Positions 1 to 8,552 of a DNA stretch of 25,239 bases are shown in pieces. The notes under the pieces are model-generated. The model did no database searches and had not been told where the DNA came from. It saw only the letters and a list, made by a program, of their open reading frames with translations. The position numbers and the translations under genes are program-made. Every line of letters starts with the position of its first letter. The stretch's first letter is position 1. The stretch comes from a virus, in IMG/VR virus record IMGVR_UViG_3300037504_000397, positions 1 to 25,239 of that record; one strand, 5' to 3'.

Positions 1-521
1 TAGCCGAGACCGACAGCGACATAGTTGATGCGGCTATGAACATGGCAAAATTTAAAGAAGAGCTATGGCAAACGGTCGGCGAAGGTGCGCTACAAGCTGG
101 ATTACAATCGGCCCTATCAACTATCCGAGATATGTCAAGCGCATTGGCCTACGCAGGCGAAAACGCGCAAAGCATGGAAGAGCAACTTGCAAACGCGTTT
201 GATTCACTTTGGAATAACTTATCATCGATTTTCCTGTCGGCAGCAATGTCAGCATTCACGCACGGTGCTTTTGAGCTTGGTCTTGTTTTCCTTGGCCTTG
301 CCGGCGTGTCAGCCTTTGCAAGCGGCATCAGCAATGCAACCAGCCGACGCCTTGCCGACCAGCGGAACGGCTCAGACCTTCCGGAACCGTCTTCCGTTCG
401 GCGTGGTACAACGCATACAGGTGAGACGGTGGTGATCAATTACAACGGCGATGTATTCACCGGTGATGAGCGGGCGGCTACCACCTTGGCGACGGTACGT
501 GCTGCCGGAGGGAATCGGTAA
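1..521 (+). CDS. Probable tail tape-measure protein, C-terminal part (5' end outside window)
   Basis: The reading frame is open from base 3, so the gene almost certainly begins upstream; ATGs at 36 and 42 are internal and have no strong ribosome site. The visible 170 or so residues contain a helical Ala/Gln-rich segment, then a hydrophobic stretch (about 50 residues, near SSIFLSAAMSAF to ASGIS), and end in a short beta-rich tail with VVINYNGDVFTGDE. Helix plus hydrophobic segment plus a short 'hNhNG' strand near the end is typical of tape-measure C-termini, which set tail length and can insert in the host membrane. The gene stops one base before the ATG of the tail hub gene, as expected in a siphovirus tail operon. 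The role is inferred from position and texture, not from a diagnostic motif. Confidence 0.6.
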   Translation, partial: AETDSDIVDAAMNMAKFKEELWQTVGEGALQAGLQSALSTIRDMSSALAYAGENAQSMEEQLANAFDSLWNNLSSIFLSAAMSAFTHGAFELGLVFLGLAGVSAFASGISNATSRRLADQRNGSDLPEPSSVRRGTTHTGETVVINYNGDVFTGDERAATTLATVRAAGGNR

Positions 522-3500
522 ATGGCTATCAAGTCGATACCGACGGCGTGGAAAGATGAATTGCGCACCGGCACGCTTGCTGACCGTGACCTCCGGCTAT
601 ACTGCGACTTTCGCGGTATCGAATACCCCGACCTTGAGACAGGCAGCGCAGGCTACACTTTAGCGCGTGAAGACAACCTGATAGACCGGGGGAATTGCGA
701 GTCTACTACAGCGCCATATATCGACGATGGTGGTGCAGCTCCTGACTCTGATTGCTCTCCCACGAGGTCAAGCGATTACGCTCATGGTGGCGATTACTCG
801 TACAAGTGCACCAAGTCTGCGGCTGGTACAGACTTTTGGTATTGGACTACAGGGGGTTCGTCAAACACGACATTCACGGCAGGTCAAACAATAGAGGTTA
901 GTTTCTGGCTCTATTTGCCGACAGCGGGTGGCGCTGATTCGTCAGATGTATTTGTACTGATCCGTGAAGTTGATGGCGCGGCGTCGAATACCAATTATTC
1001 CTATGACGTAGATACATACGGCGACTCGACTACAGACGCATGGTTTGAGGTCAAGTTTTCCCATACTTTCGCGGATGATATGGACACGGCCGGTATTGCC
1101 TTACGTTGTCGCGAGACTCCAACGAGTGCAGGCGACGTGTGGTATGCAGACGACATTCGGGTAACCTCCCACACCGTACCCGGCAGCCACTACCTATCAA
1201 GCGGGTATATAGAGACGCTGTGTCCGATGACAGAGACTTTCACACTACAAATCAAGTTCAAGTCTAACTTTGCGCATGACACGGCATCTTATTATCGAAT
1301 ATTTGGATGGTATGTTAGTGGAACACAACGATTTATTGTAGAATGGAATGCTGGATCTGATTATTTTTATGTCTATTGGCAAGATGGAGGGACTGTTCGG
1401 CGATTAGTTTCAGCGCAGTATGATAATGGTTCGACGCATAGAAACATCAACCAATGGATTACTCTAACCGCTGCTATAGATTTATCAACTGGCACAACCG
1501 CAGGAAGTAGTCTATGGATGGATAAAACACTAGATGATACCGGCTGGGATGGTAATATTGATGCAAAGACAACAGAGTTTAATAAGGCAACTATACGGGG
1601 AGCAGTTGGAACTGCCGGAGATTACGACATAGCCTATGTACGTCTATTCTTTAACTACGTAGCAACCGACGATGACGTGCAAAACGACTTCAAAGACGTG
1701 GCGAATGAGGAAATATTCTGGTCACTCGACGGGCACGGGACGGGCAGGACGCGCGCAAACATCAACACGTCCGGCCACCGCGTGCTTGAGCACTACAACT
1801 CGTACAAGGGCATTAACGGCAAACTTATAGAGAGTTATGGAGCTAACACGCTTGGCTTCCGGCTCAACAATGACGCTGGCGAGTTCTCCGACGATCAAAA
1901 CGCGGCATGGGATCCGGCAAACGCTGTATACAACGGCACAAACGCGCAAAACTATTTGCAAAACAGATTCGGTGTCGTAGCCGAAAGTTGGTACAGCGGC
2001 GATTTCGATTACCTGTTTGTTGGCCGCGCGACTGAAGATGGCTTTAAGCGACAATCCAAAAATACCGATTATTCTCGCGTCAGATGTGACGCAGAGGATG
2101 GTGTGGGCGATCTTGATCGAGCCGTTGAAGAAACCGGGCGCGTATTCTCTGCAAACATGCTGTGCCGGCATGATACGCTGATCGACCGCGGGGGTTGCGA
2201 AAGCACAACAAACCCGGCAATGTACGGCGAGACATCGACCACGTTAAGCAACGCCACATTTGCGCGTAGTGAGACGCGATCTTATTCTGGGAGATATTCG
2301 TATCTCGGTACGAAAACAGTAGCGGCCGGAACGGCGGCTACTATTACACTAGCAGATAGCGAAGCCGCCGGAGACATGCACGGCCTGACCGCCGGAAATA
2401 CGTACACATTGAAAGCCGCAATTTATATCCCAACCGGCATGCTCGGTAGCGAGTTGAGTCTGGCGATAGTGGACTCTGCAGGCAGCACAACGCAGGCGGC
2501 AAGTAACACTTACGACGAGTGGCAAATTGTCGAGGTAGAGCACACGCTTGATGCAGGCGCAACCTATGCGTATCCGCAAATTCAGATTGCATCAGCCGCG
2601 GCGAACACGGAGACATTTCATATTGACCAGATCAAGCTGATACCAGATGACTTATCAGAGGCGCATGATATTAGCCTGTTTCACAACATTGCAAAGCGCG
2701 GCTACCGCATACAGCGCCAATATCTCGCCAACAACAATTTCGAGAACACAACAATAGGCGATTCGTGGCTGGTGACGACCGGCGGAACCATCACGAAGAC
2801 GGCGGATACCGATATGCTTGGCACGCATTCATGCAGACTGCAGCCTGGCGCCGCCGCGGAGCAGCTCTATCAGACTGTACTATTTACCGGGTCTCGAAAG
2901 CTTAACGTTGGTCAAACATACACGCTGCAATGCTATCTCAAATCATCGGCAGCGGCTTCCGGGTCCGATAACTATATCGAGATATCAGAGCAGGACAGCA
3001 GCGGCGAGAATGACAGCACTTCTGAGACTTACACTCTTGCAGGCGGCGAGGGATACAAGTTAGCGTCGGCGACGCACTCAATAACCGACAAGGATTCGGA
3101 CCGCATTGTAGTCAACATTGGCGCGGCGGCAAGTGATGACATCTACGTCAAAATGACGATGCTCTGCGAAAGTGATAATGAGATATATTATTTTGAAGAA
3201 AACGAAACAGACGGATCAAGCGGCGAAGTGTCCGCCGATGATTCGGCAGAAATGAGCTGGCCGTGGTTTGGCATTGACACCGGCAACGTCGACTATATAC
3301 ACCCGTGGCGGCGCATGGAGCAAAATAGCACGGTGTGGGAAAACCTCAAATCTATTGGAGCCGGAACCGGCGCGACGTATTGCGGTTTTGACGAATCCGG
3401 CACGCTTGTCAACAGGGCGATTCTCGACAACGGCTATAGCGATCCGGTGCCAATCGACACGGTGACCGATGTTGGCACGGATACAAATCACATTTTGCTT

Positions 3501-5909
3501 GACGGGTTGAATGTGTTTCTTGATGCAGCGCAGGCGAATTGTTTGTATGGGGTTGGCGATCGCTATGGCGTAGGGACTGAAGAGCGGCTCATCTGGCTTG
3601 GCAGCGCAAGCGGGGCTTTTGACGACACGTCCGGTAATAATCAAATCAACGAAACCGTAGCAAACGGCGATTACTTTCCTGACCCGGACACTTACGGTGA
3701 GTTTTGGGCGCAGTATGGCGCATCCGGCGACACGCCGCTGAGAACTGACCTGACTCTATTCCCATCCGGTTTGATTAAAAATGGCAACCTGCATATTCCT
3801 GGAGATATTCCGCTTGGCTCCATACTTTTTTTTACAAAACAATGGAACAACGCGTATCAACCGGCATCAAAATCAGACAAAATTATCGGTGTTCAAAGCG
3901 CGACGCTGTTCCACAAAACCGCCGGTGCGGGCGATGCTGATGGCGCGCTGTCTTACGTAACAAGCGGTGCATTGGTTTCCGGCCTTGACATCACCTCTCG
4001 GGCAGGCGAAGCGCGTATACTTCTGCTTAACGATACCGGTGGAAGCGAGAGGGTTATCGAAGTTGCGATAGTCGGCAAGCCGGTTTACAAGTTTACGGGT
4101 AGCGAGGGTTTCGTGCATGACTCGTTTATCGACCGGGCCGATGTGTTGAAAAACGGCGAGCGGTTGCTTGAGTTCGGCGGAGCTGATGTCATATCGGACC
4201 AACAGCTTAACCGCATGGCCGACTATCTTTGGAAAAACCGCGGCCAGCGAAAGCACATCTATATTTGCGCATCATACGGAGCGCTTCACGACATCGGGCC
4301 TAATGACTGGTACCGAATAGATGTTGGTCAATCGGGTACCGCTGAAGATGTTGCCGGGACAATGGTGGCCACAGGGATCAGAATATCAGCCGATGCGGAC
4401 ACGCACGGCAAAACCGAAATTACATACAGAGAAGTCGAGGAGGCGTGGAAGTATGACTCTAGCGCTATTGCTCGTTTTGTTGCTCGGGGGGTGCCAATAC
4501 GATCTCCCTCTACTGCAGGGGACACGGTTGTTGTAGGTGCTGAATATTCGACCGTTGACACTGATTTCCGTGTCCCCTCTGGAAACACGTCCGCAGAAGA
4601 CTTTATCAATCCAGCCATTACGCTAGCGAGTGAAACGCTCGGCGGCGGCACTGTGAAAGTAAAAAGCGGCACCTATAAAACCGATGGCCCGGTAGTAATG
4701 AAATCCAACGTCAAGCTACTTATGGAGCCGGGAGTTGTTATAGAGAAAAACCATAACGGGTATGCAATCACAGCGGCGGGGAGTTCCGGTAGTGAGCTTG
4801 AGAATATCATTATTGAAGGAGGGAAGGTCACACGGAATGCGAGCGATACGAATGTAAAAGACCTGATTTATTTCAATTATGTGGACGATTTCGCCATCCG
4901 TGGCGTAACGGCATACGACAGCAAGAACAACGGTATTTATTGCAATCATTGCGATAGAGGCGTCATTGAGAATTGCTTGATTGATACTTTTACTTATTAC
5001 GGGATACGTATTGGTGGAGAAGGTAGCGCAATAATAAATAACGAAATTAAGAATGGCGGCCAGCGCGGGATTAGTTGCGATTCTGGAAAAAACAGAATTG
5101 TCGCTAACAACATTTCCAGCTTTACTAACGCGGTATATGGCATATTAGCTGGTTCAGGCAGTGGAAACGGTAGCGTTATCGCCAACAATACAATAGAGAG
5201 TCTTTCTGGAGATGTTACTTGTATAATATGCGGCGCTACGAATAGTTCAATAAGCAACAACATGATACGCGATATTACCGCGTCTAACACTGATGATATC
5301 ACAGCAATTACGGCTGATGGCGCAGGGTCGACCGTAACAGGTAACTCGATACTTACCTTATCTGCAACTGGAAGCGGGGAAATCCGGGGCATAAATGCGG
5401 GGGTGTCTACTGTAATTTCAAGCAACACAATTGAGGATATATCTCATACAGGGACAGAGGGCATATACGCCATTCACTCAACAACTGTTGACGCTGAAAT
5501 AAATAACAACTCAATAGATTCTCTTGATATAAACAATGCTTCTAATAGCGGGGAGGCTGGCGGGATATATTTATCCAACGGCAGCGACAGGAATATCGTC
5601 AATGGGAATAAAGTATCAAATATAACTCTAACAAGTGGGGGCGTCTTGTCCTATGGAATATATGTCTACGATGCCTTATGTGTCGTCTCTGGAAATAACG
5701 CCTATACGGTTGATGATTACGGGATATATATTCTTGGGGATAATAATACTGTTTCTGGAAACACGGCATCCGGTTGTGATACAGGGATAGAAACGCGATC
5801 ATCAGCCGACCGCACCGTAGTAACCGGCAACCGCGCAACCTCAAATACCACAGACAACTTTGACGATAACGGCACAAATACAACGGATAGCGGCAATGAC
5901 TGGAATTAA
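522..5909 (+). CDS. Giant tail hub / receptor-binding protein with lectin-like modules and C-terminal beta-helix
   Basis: 1795 residues, starting immediately after the upstream stop codon. The domain order seen is: a short N-terminal segment; a jelly-roll-like module at about 52-215 opening with LIDRGNCEST; a LamG-like module at about 218-390; a hub-like block at about 395-548 (GKLIESYGANTLGFRLNND and FVGRATEDG, as in baseplate hub proteins); a second jelly-roll-like module at about 552-710 opening with LIDRGGCEST; a third at about 737-890; more hub sequence to about 1312 (ISDQQLNRMADYLW, YRIDVGQ, ITYREVEEAW); a pectate-lyase-like cap at about 1340-1410; and a right-handed beta-helix from about 1413 to the end with many N-N/S-N-x-I turns. 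It probably combines the tail-tip hub with host-surface polysaccharide binding or cleavage. No catalytic triad could be identified. The LamG stretch and the beta-helix are AT-richer than the rest. Confidence 0.85.
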   Translation: MAIKSIPTAWKDELRTGTLADRDLRLYCDFRGIEYPDLETGSAGYTLAREDNLIDRGNCESTTAPYIDDGGAAPDSDCSPTRSSDYAHGGDYSYKCTKSAAGTDFWYWTTGGSSNTTFTAGQTIEVSFWLYLPTAGGADSSDVFVLIREVDGAASNTNYSYDVDTYGDSTTDAWFEVKFSHTFADDMDTAGIALRCRETPTSAGDVWYADDIRVTSHTVPGSHYLSSGYIETLCPMTETFTLQIKFKSNFAHDTASYYRIFGWYVSGTQRFIVEWNAGSDYFYVYWQDGGTVRRLVSAQYDNGSTHRNINQWITLTAAIDLSTGTTAGSSLWMDKTLDDTGWDGNIDAKTTEFNKATIRGAVGTAGDYDIAYVRLFFNYVATDDDVQNDFKDVANEEIFWSLDGHGTGRTRANINTSGHRVLEHYNSYKGINGKLIESYGANTLGFRLNNDAGEFSDDQNAAWDPANAVYNGTNAQNYLQNRFGVVAESWYSGDFDYLFVGRATEDGFKRQSKNTDYSRVRCDAEDGVGDLDRAVEETGRVFSANMLCRHDTLIDRGGCESTTNPAMYGETSTTLSNATFARSETRSYSGRYSYLGTKTVAAGTAATITLADSEAAGDMHGLTAGNTYTLKAAIYIPTGMLGSELSLAIVDSAGSTTQAASNTYDEWQIVEVEHTLDAGATYAYPQIQIASAAANTETFHIDQIKLIPDDLSEAHDISLFHNIAKRGYRIQRQYLANNNFENTTIGDSWLVTTGGTITKTADTDMLGTHSCRLQPGAAAEQLYQTVLFTGSRKLNVGQTYTLQCYLKSSAAASGSDNYIEISEQDSSGENDSTSETYTLAGGEGYKLASATHSITDKDSDRIVVNIGAAASDDIYVKMTMLCESDNEIYYFEENETDGSSGEVSADDSAEMSWPWFGIDTGNVDYIHPWRRMEQNSTVWENLKSIGAGTGATYCGFDESGTLVNRAILDNGYSDPVPIDTVTDVGTDTNHILLDGLNVFLDAAQANCLYGVGDRYGVGTEERLIWLGSASGAFDDTSGNNQINETVANGDYFPDPDTYGEFWAQYGASGDTPLRTDLTLFPSGLIKNGNLHIPGDIPLGSILFFTKQWNNAYQPASKSDKIIGVQSATLFHKTAGAGDADGALSYVTSGALVSGLDITSRAGEARILLLNDTGGSERVIEVAIVGKPVYKFTGSEGFVHDSFIDRADVLKNGERLLEFGGADVISDQQLNRMADYLWKNRGQRKHIYICASYGALHDIGPNDWYRIDVGQSGTAEDVAGTMVATGIRISADADTHGKTEITYREVEEAWKYDSSAIARFVARGVPIRSPSTAGDTVVVGAEYSTVDTDFRVPSGNTSAEDFINPAITLASETLGGGTVKVKSGTYKTDGPVVMKSNVKLLMEPGVVIEKNHNGYAITAAGSSGSELENIIIEGGKVTRNASDTNVKDLIYFNYVDDFAIRGVTAYDSKNNGIYCNHCDRGVIENCLIDTFTYYGIRIGGEGSAIINNEIKNGGQRGISCDSGKNRIVANNISSFTNAVYGILAGSGSGNGSVIANNTIESLSGDVTCIICGATNSSISNNMIRDITASNTDDITAITADGAGSTVTGNSILTLSATGSGEIRGINAGVSTVISSNTIEDISHTGTEGIYAIHSTTVDAEINNNSIDSLDINNASNSGEAGGIYLSNGSDRNIVNGNKVSNITLTSGGVLSYGIYVYDALCVVSGNNAYTVDDYGIYILGDNNTVSGNTASGCDTGIETRSSADRTVVTGNRATSNTTDNFDDNGTNTTDSGNDWN
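4453..4536 (+). CDS. Possible nested micro-lipoprotein in an alternative frame of the tail gene
   Basis: In the +1 frame inside the tail gene, an ATG at 4453 follows GAGGAGG (4437-4443) by nine bases and encodes 27 residues. The product begins MTLALLLVLLLGGCQ, a hydrophobic run ending in a lipobox-like L-G-G-C, with 13 residues after the Cys. An upstream in-frame ATG at 4393 would add a basic n-region (KSRRRGS), making a better signal peptide but without an obvious ribosome site. Nested lipoproteins are known in phages (Rz1-type outer spanins), and small lipoproteins near receptor-binding genes can block superinfection. The mature part is very short and the reading may be chance overlap with the hub/beta-helix junction. 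Confidence 0.2.
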   Translation: MTLALLLVLLLGGCQYDLPLLQGTRLL

Positions 5910-5978
5910 ACGAAATACCAAACTTTTTGCGGGACGCAAGGAATCGAGCAACAGATTTACGACCGAGGTGAGCAGGTA

Positions 5979-6272
5979 ATGGACGAATTTAGAGACTTTC
6001 GCGCATATCTGGACGAGAAATTCAAACACTTGGAACTTGCTATAGCTGATGTGAAAGCCACGACTGCGGGCGATATACAGCGCCTACGCAACGACATCAG
6101 CGAGCTCTACGAGAAGGATAGAGAAATGCGGGACAAGGTGAGCTGTATCGCCGCCAGGGTTGGCGTTCTTGAAGACGACAAGAGCCAGCACAGCGATGAC
6201 CGGCGATTCACTCTCGCGCTTATCGGGCTGATTATCTCGTTCGGCCTTGCGGTGGCCGGGTGGTTGTTGTGA
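5979..6272 (+). CDS. Small coiled-coil protein with C-terminal transmembrane anchor (XhlA-like)
   Basis: 97 residues. A charged, heptad-rich helix covers about residues 1-75 (FRAYLDEKFKHLELAIADV, RLRNDISELYEKDREMRDKV) and is followed by one hydrophobic segment at the extreme C-terminus (LALIGLIISFGLAVAGWLL). This tail-anchored coiled-coil layout resembles the XhlA/hemolysin-accessory family that sits beside phage endolysins. GAGGTGAG lies just upstream of the ATG. The stop codon overlaps the GTG proposed for the endolysin, so the two are probably translationally coupled. Likely role: membrane accessory of the lysis cassette. It is not a classical i-spanin, whose anchor would be N-terminal. 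Confidence 0.75.
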   Translation: MDEFRDFRAYLDEKFKHLELAIADVKATTAGDIQRLRNDISELYEKDREMRDKVSCIAARVGVLEDDKSQHSDDRRFTLALIGLIISFGLAVAGWLL

Positions 6273-6832
6273 TTATTACTGAGCACCTACTACCGGTTAA
6301 CGCGTTTTCTCGCCCCGGATATAAGCGGCCGGAAACGCTCGGCATTGTATATCACTGGGTTGGTAACGCGGGCCAAAGCCAAGAAGGGGTTGCTCGCTAC
6401 TTTGAGCTGCTTGCGAAGCAAGACGACACAGACGACAAGCCAGACCGGTACGCCTCGGCGCATTATATCATTGGTATCGATGGCGAAATTGTCCGGGTAA
6501 TTCCAGACGATGAAGTAGCTTATCATGTGGGCGCGCGCAAGTACACAAGCACGGCGCAGCACCGACTCAAGGGCTACACAACCAACAAGCGGCAGGGGAC
6601 GCCCAACTGGTGCACCATCGGGATTGAAATGTGCCACCCGGATTGGACGGGAGTTTTCACCGACGCAACGCTTGAGGCCGCTGCGAAGCTCGGAAAGCAC
6701 TTAGTGCAGACCTATTTGCTCGGTCCACGTGATATCTATAAGCACTACGACATCACGGGGAAACTCTGCCCGAAGTGGTTTGTCGAGCACGGCGCCGCGT
6801 GGCTGTCGTTTTGCGAGGACGTCCAATTGTAA
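6269..6832 (+). CDS. Endolysin: N-acetylmuramoyl-L-alanine amidase (Amidase_2/PGRP family)
   Basis: About 187 residues from GTG at 6269, which overlaps the preceding stop as GTGA; an in-frame GTG at 6260 would add three residues. Cleaves the amide bond between N-acetylmuramate and L-alanine in peptidoglycan to lyse the host. Counting from 6260, the zinc ligands and catalytic residues of T7-lysozyme-type amidases are visible: His32 in IVYHWVG, Tyr69 in SAHYIIG, His162 in YKHYDITG, Lys168 and Cys170 in GKLCPKW; Glu123 in IGIEMCH is also typical. There is no signal peptide or separate wall-binding domain, so release should depend on the holin. Close to T7 lysozyme in size. Confidence 0.95.
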   Translation: MIITEHLLPVNAFSRPGYKRPETLGIVYHWVGNAGQSQEGVARYFELLAKQDDTDDKPDRYASAHYIIGIDGEIVRVIPDDEVAYHVGARKYTSTAQHRLKGYTTNKRQGTPNWCTIGIEMCHPDWTGVFTDATLEAAAKLGKHLVQTYLLGPRDIYKHYDITGKLCPKWFVEHGAAWLSFCEDVQL

Positions 6833-6865
6833 CTATGGCAACGTCAAATTGTCAGGGAGGGGATA

Positions 6866-7147
6866 GTGGATTTCACGATAGAGGACGAACGAATAGATCC
6901 GTCGCAGTTTGTACCGTCGTCGGTGGTGAGAGCTATTGAGATAATTGACGGCTTGCCGGATGGGAAGCTTCTCACCGGTGAGACATTATCGAGGCGCGTG
7001 GGCATCACCTCGCAAAGCTGGAACAACTATTGTAATCATCCGCTTATCGAAAGCCGGAAAGCGCTCGTTTATCACGGCAAAACCAACAAAAATCTGTACG
7101 GCAACGAGGCGACAATCGCGGCGTTCAAGGAGCAGGCAGCGGTATGA
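6866..7147 (+). CDS. Small protein of unknown function, possible winged-helix DNA-binding fold
   Basis: 93 residues from GTG 6866, preceded by GGGAGGGG at good spacing. An acidic N-terminus is followed by a helical section (SSVVRAIEIIDGLPDGKLLTGETLSRRVGITSQSW) with the feel of a helix-turn-helix (ETLSRRVGITSQSWNNY), and a C-terminal part (YHGKTNKNLYGNEATIAAF) like the tyrosine-rich wing of small phage DNA-binding proteins. No family is recognised. The stop overlaps the start of the metallophosphoesterase as ATGA, so the two proteins are probably made together; a DNA-targeting or regulatory partner is one inference. Confidence 0.6.
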   Translation: MDFTIEDERIDPSQFVPSSVVRAIEIIDGLPDGKLLTGETLSRRVGITSQSWNNYCNHPLIESRKALVYHGKTNKNLYGNEATIAAFKEQAAV

Positions 7148-8004
7148 GTGAAGAGATAGACGTACAAGAAGTATTAGAGCCGGTTGACGCTAAAGAGCTT
7201 CGTGGCCAGGTGGAAGCTTTGCAAACGGCGCTGGTGAAGTTGCAAGAGAAGCGGCATTACATTGTGCCGGCAAAAACGAAAGGCAACACAATCCGTTTCG
7301 GGCTTATCGGCGACACGCATATCGGGAGCTTTTACGAGCGTATTGACGCGCTAACAGAGTTCTATCAACATCTTGCGGCTGAAAAAATCACAACGTGCTT
7401 GCATGCCGGTGACATCATGGATGGTTGCAAGATGTACCGCGGGCAAGAGTTTGAGCTGTACGCGCACGGCTATGACGCGCAAGAGCGGGCCCTTGCTGAT
7501 AAGTGGCCGGATACCAAAGTGCACACCTACTTCATAACTGGAAATCACGACTATAGTTTTACCAAACAAATCGGCATGAAGGTCGGCGAAAAACTTGAAA
7601 AGGTTATCCCGAATAGCACATTTGTCGGAACGGACTCGGCAACCGTTGAGCTTATGGCAGGCAACGGGCAATCCGTCCGAGTTGGCTTGACGCACCCGGG
7701 CGGGGGAACGGCTTACGCGATTAGTTATAAGAGCCAGAAGCAAGCCGAGGCGATCCCTGGCGGGATGAAACCGGACATACTCGGCATAGGACACTACCAC
7801 AAAGCCGACTACCTGCCGATGTTTCGCAACATCCACATTTTTCAATCCGGCTGCTTCCAAAGTCAAACACCATTCATGGCAGCAAAACCGACGCCGGCGC
7901 ATGTGGGCGGCTGGATTGTCGAGGCAACGGTGGGCGACCGGGAGAACTTGGTAAGCCGTATCAGGTCCGAGTTTATCGCGTTCTACGAACCGGATAGCGG
8001 TTGA
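7144..8004 (+). CDS. Calcineurin-like metallophosphoesterase
   Basis: 286 residues. After a coiled N-terminal 40 residues, every dinuclear-metal motif of the family is present: GDTHIG (Asp57, His59), GD in LHAGDIMDG (Asp90), GNHDYS (Asn134, His135), the metal-binding His184 in GLTHPGGG, and GHYH (His217, His219). It should hydrolyse a phosphoester with Mn or similar metals; the substrate is not evident and could be DNA, a nucleotide or RNA. It overlaps the upstream HTH-like gene by four bases and lies between endolysin and holin. It is distinct from the SbcD domain encoded at 14558, which lacks a canonical GNHD. A morphogenesis, nuclease or counter-defence role cannot be told from sequence. 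Confidence 0.9.
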   Translation: MSEEIDVQEVLEPVDAKELRGQVEALQTALVKLQEKRHYIVPAKTKGNTIRFGLIGDTHIGSFYERIDALTEFYQHLAAEKITTCLHAGDIMDGCKMYRGQEFELYAHGYDAQERALADKWPDTKVHTYFITGNHDYSFTKQIGMKVGEKLEKVIPNSTFVGTDSATVELMAGNGQSVRVGLTHPGGGTAYAISYKSQKQAEAIPGGMKPDILGIGHYHKADYLPMFRNIHIFQSGCFQSQTPFMAAKPTPAHVGGWIVEATVGDRENLVSRIRSEFIAFYEPDSG

Positions 8005-8014
8005 GTAACTAAAA

Positions 8015-8043
8015 CGCAGTACATAGTCAGCCTATGTGTTGCG
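8015..8043 (+). promoter_or_regulatory. 12-bp stem-loop upstream of the holin gene
   Basis: CGCAGTACATAG (8015-8026) pairs with CTATGTGTTGCG (8032-8043), with two G-U wobbles, around a five-base loop. It lies between the phosphoesterase stop and the holin ribosome site. No U-tract follows, so it is not a standard terminator; it may be an RNA-stability or translation-control hairpin. Confidence 0.45.
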
Positions 8044-8069
8044 GCTGAGATTATCAAGGGGGTAAAAAT

Positions 8070-8552
8070 ATGGGATTAGCTCAATGGTTAGGAATAGGTA
8101 AGACGGTTGCCGACGTGACCGAAAAAGCAACAACCGGCGTTGCCGATATTATCACGGTAGCGAAGGGCGATATACCTCCCGAAGCAAAGGGAGAAATTGA
8201 AAAGCTCAAGGTGCAGATATCCGGTGATATAGAGAAGCTCGTTCAGAACAGCGTCAACGAGGCGCGTGATTTTGCGCTGCAGTATGAGGGGACTGCAGCG
8301 CAGGTGCCAAAATGGCTGTTGCTTGTGCGGTCTTTGATACGACCAACGGTAACGGTGCTCACGTTTGGCTGGTTCTTCTCGATTCTCTGCATCGATATGT
8401 TTCATATTGCCAAACAAACCGCAGATTATACGCTTTTGTTAGACAACATTCCGCAGGGGTTTTGGTGGATCCTTGGTATCATCCTCACGTTTTGGTTTGG
8501 CGGGAAGGTGGGTGAACGGGTAGCCGAAAAGGTCAGGCAAAAACCGAATTAA
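8070..8552 (+). CDS. Holin, 3TM superfamily (Holin_3TMs-like)
   Basis: 160 residues with an AAGGGGG ribosome site. An amphipathic N-terminal half rich in charged helix (IPPEAKGEIEKLKVQISGDIEKL) is followed by the family hallmark around residues 68-90 (ARDFALQYEGTAAQVPKWL then LVRSLIRPTVTVL). Membrane segments are seen at about 92-110 and 127-147, and the tail is basic (RVAEKVRQKPN). This is the layout of the 3TM holin family also found in gene-transfer agents and many prophages, which opens the inner membrane so that the endolysin can reach the wall. It is the last rightward gene of the tail/lysis block. Its TAA overlaps the integrase stop on the other strand, so the two transcription units are convergent with no spacer. 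Confidence 0.88.
   Translation: MGLAQWLGIGKTVADVTEKATTGVADIITVAKGDIPPEAKGEIEKLKVQISGDIEKLVQNSVNEARDFALQYEGTAAQVPKWLLLVRSLIRPTVTVLTFGWFFSILCIDMFHIAKQTADYTLLLDNIPQGFWWILGIILTFWFGGKVGERVAEKVRQKPN

Noticed and set aside
1722-2171. Antisense frame inside the tail gene
   Set aside because: A shadow of the hub coding sequence with no initiation signal; similar antisense frames across the window were discarded for the same reason.
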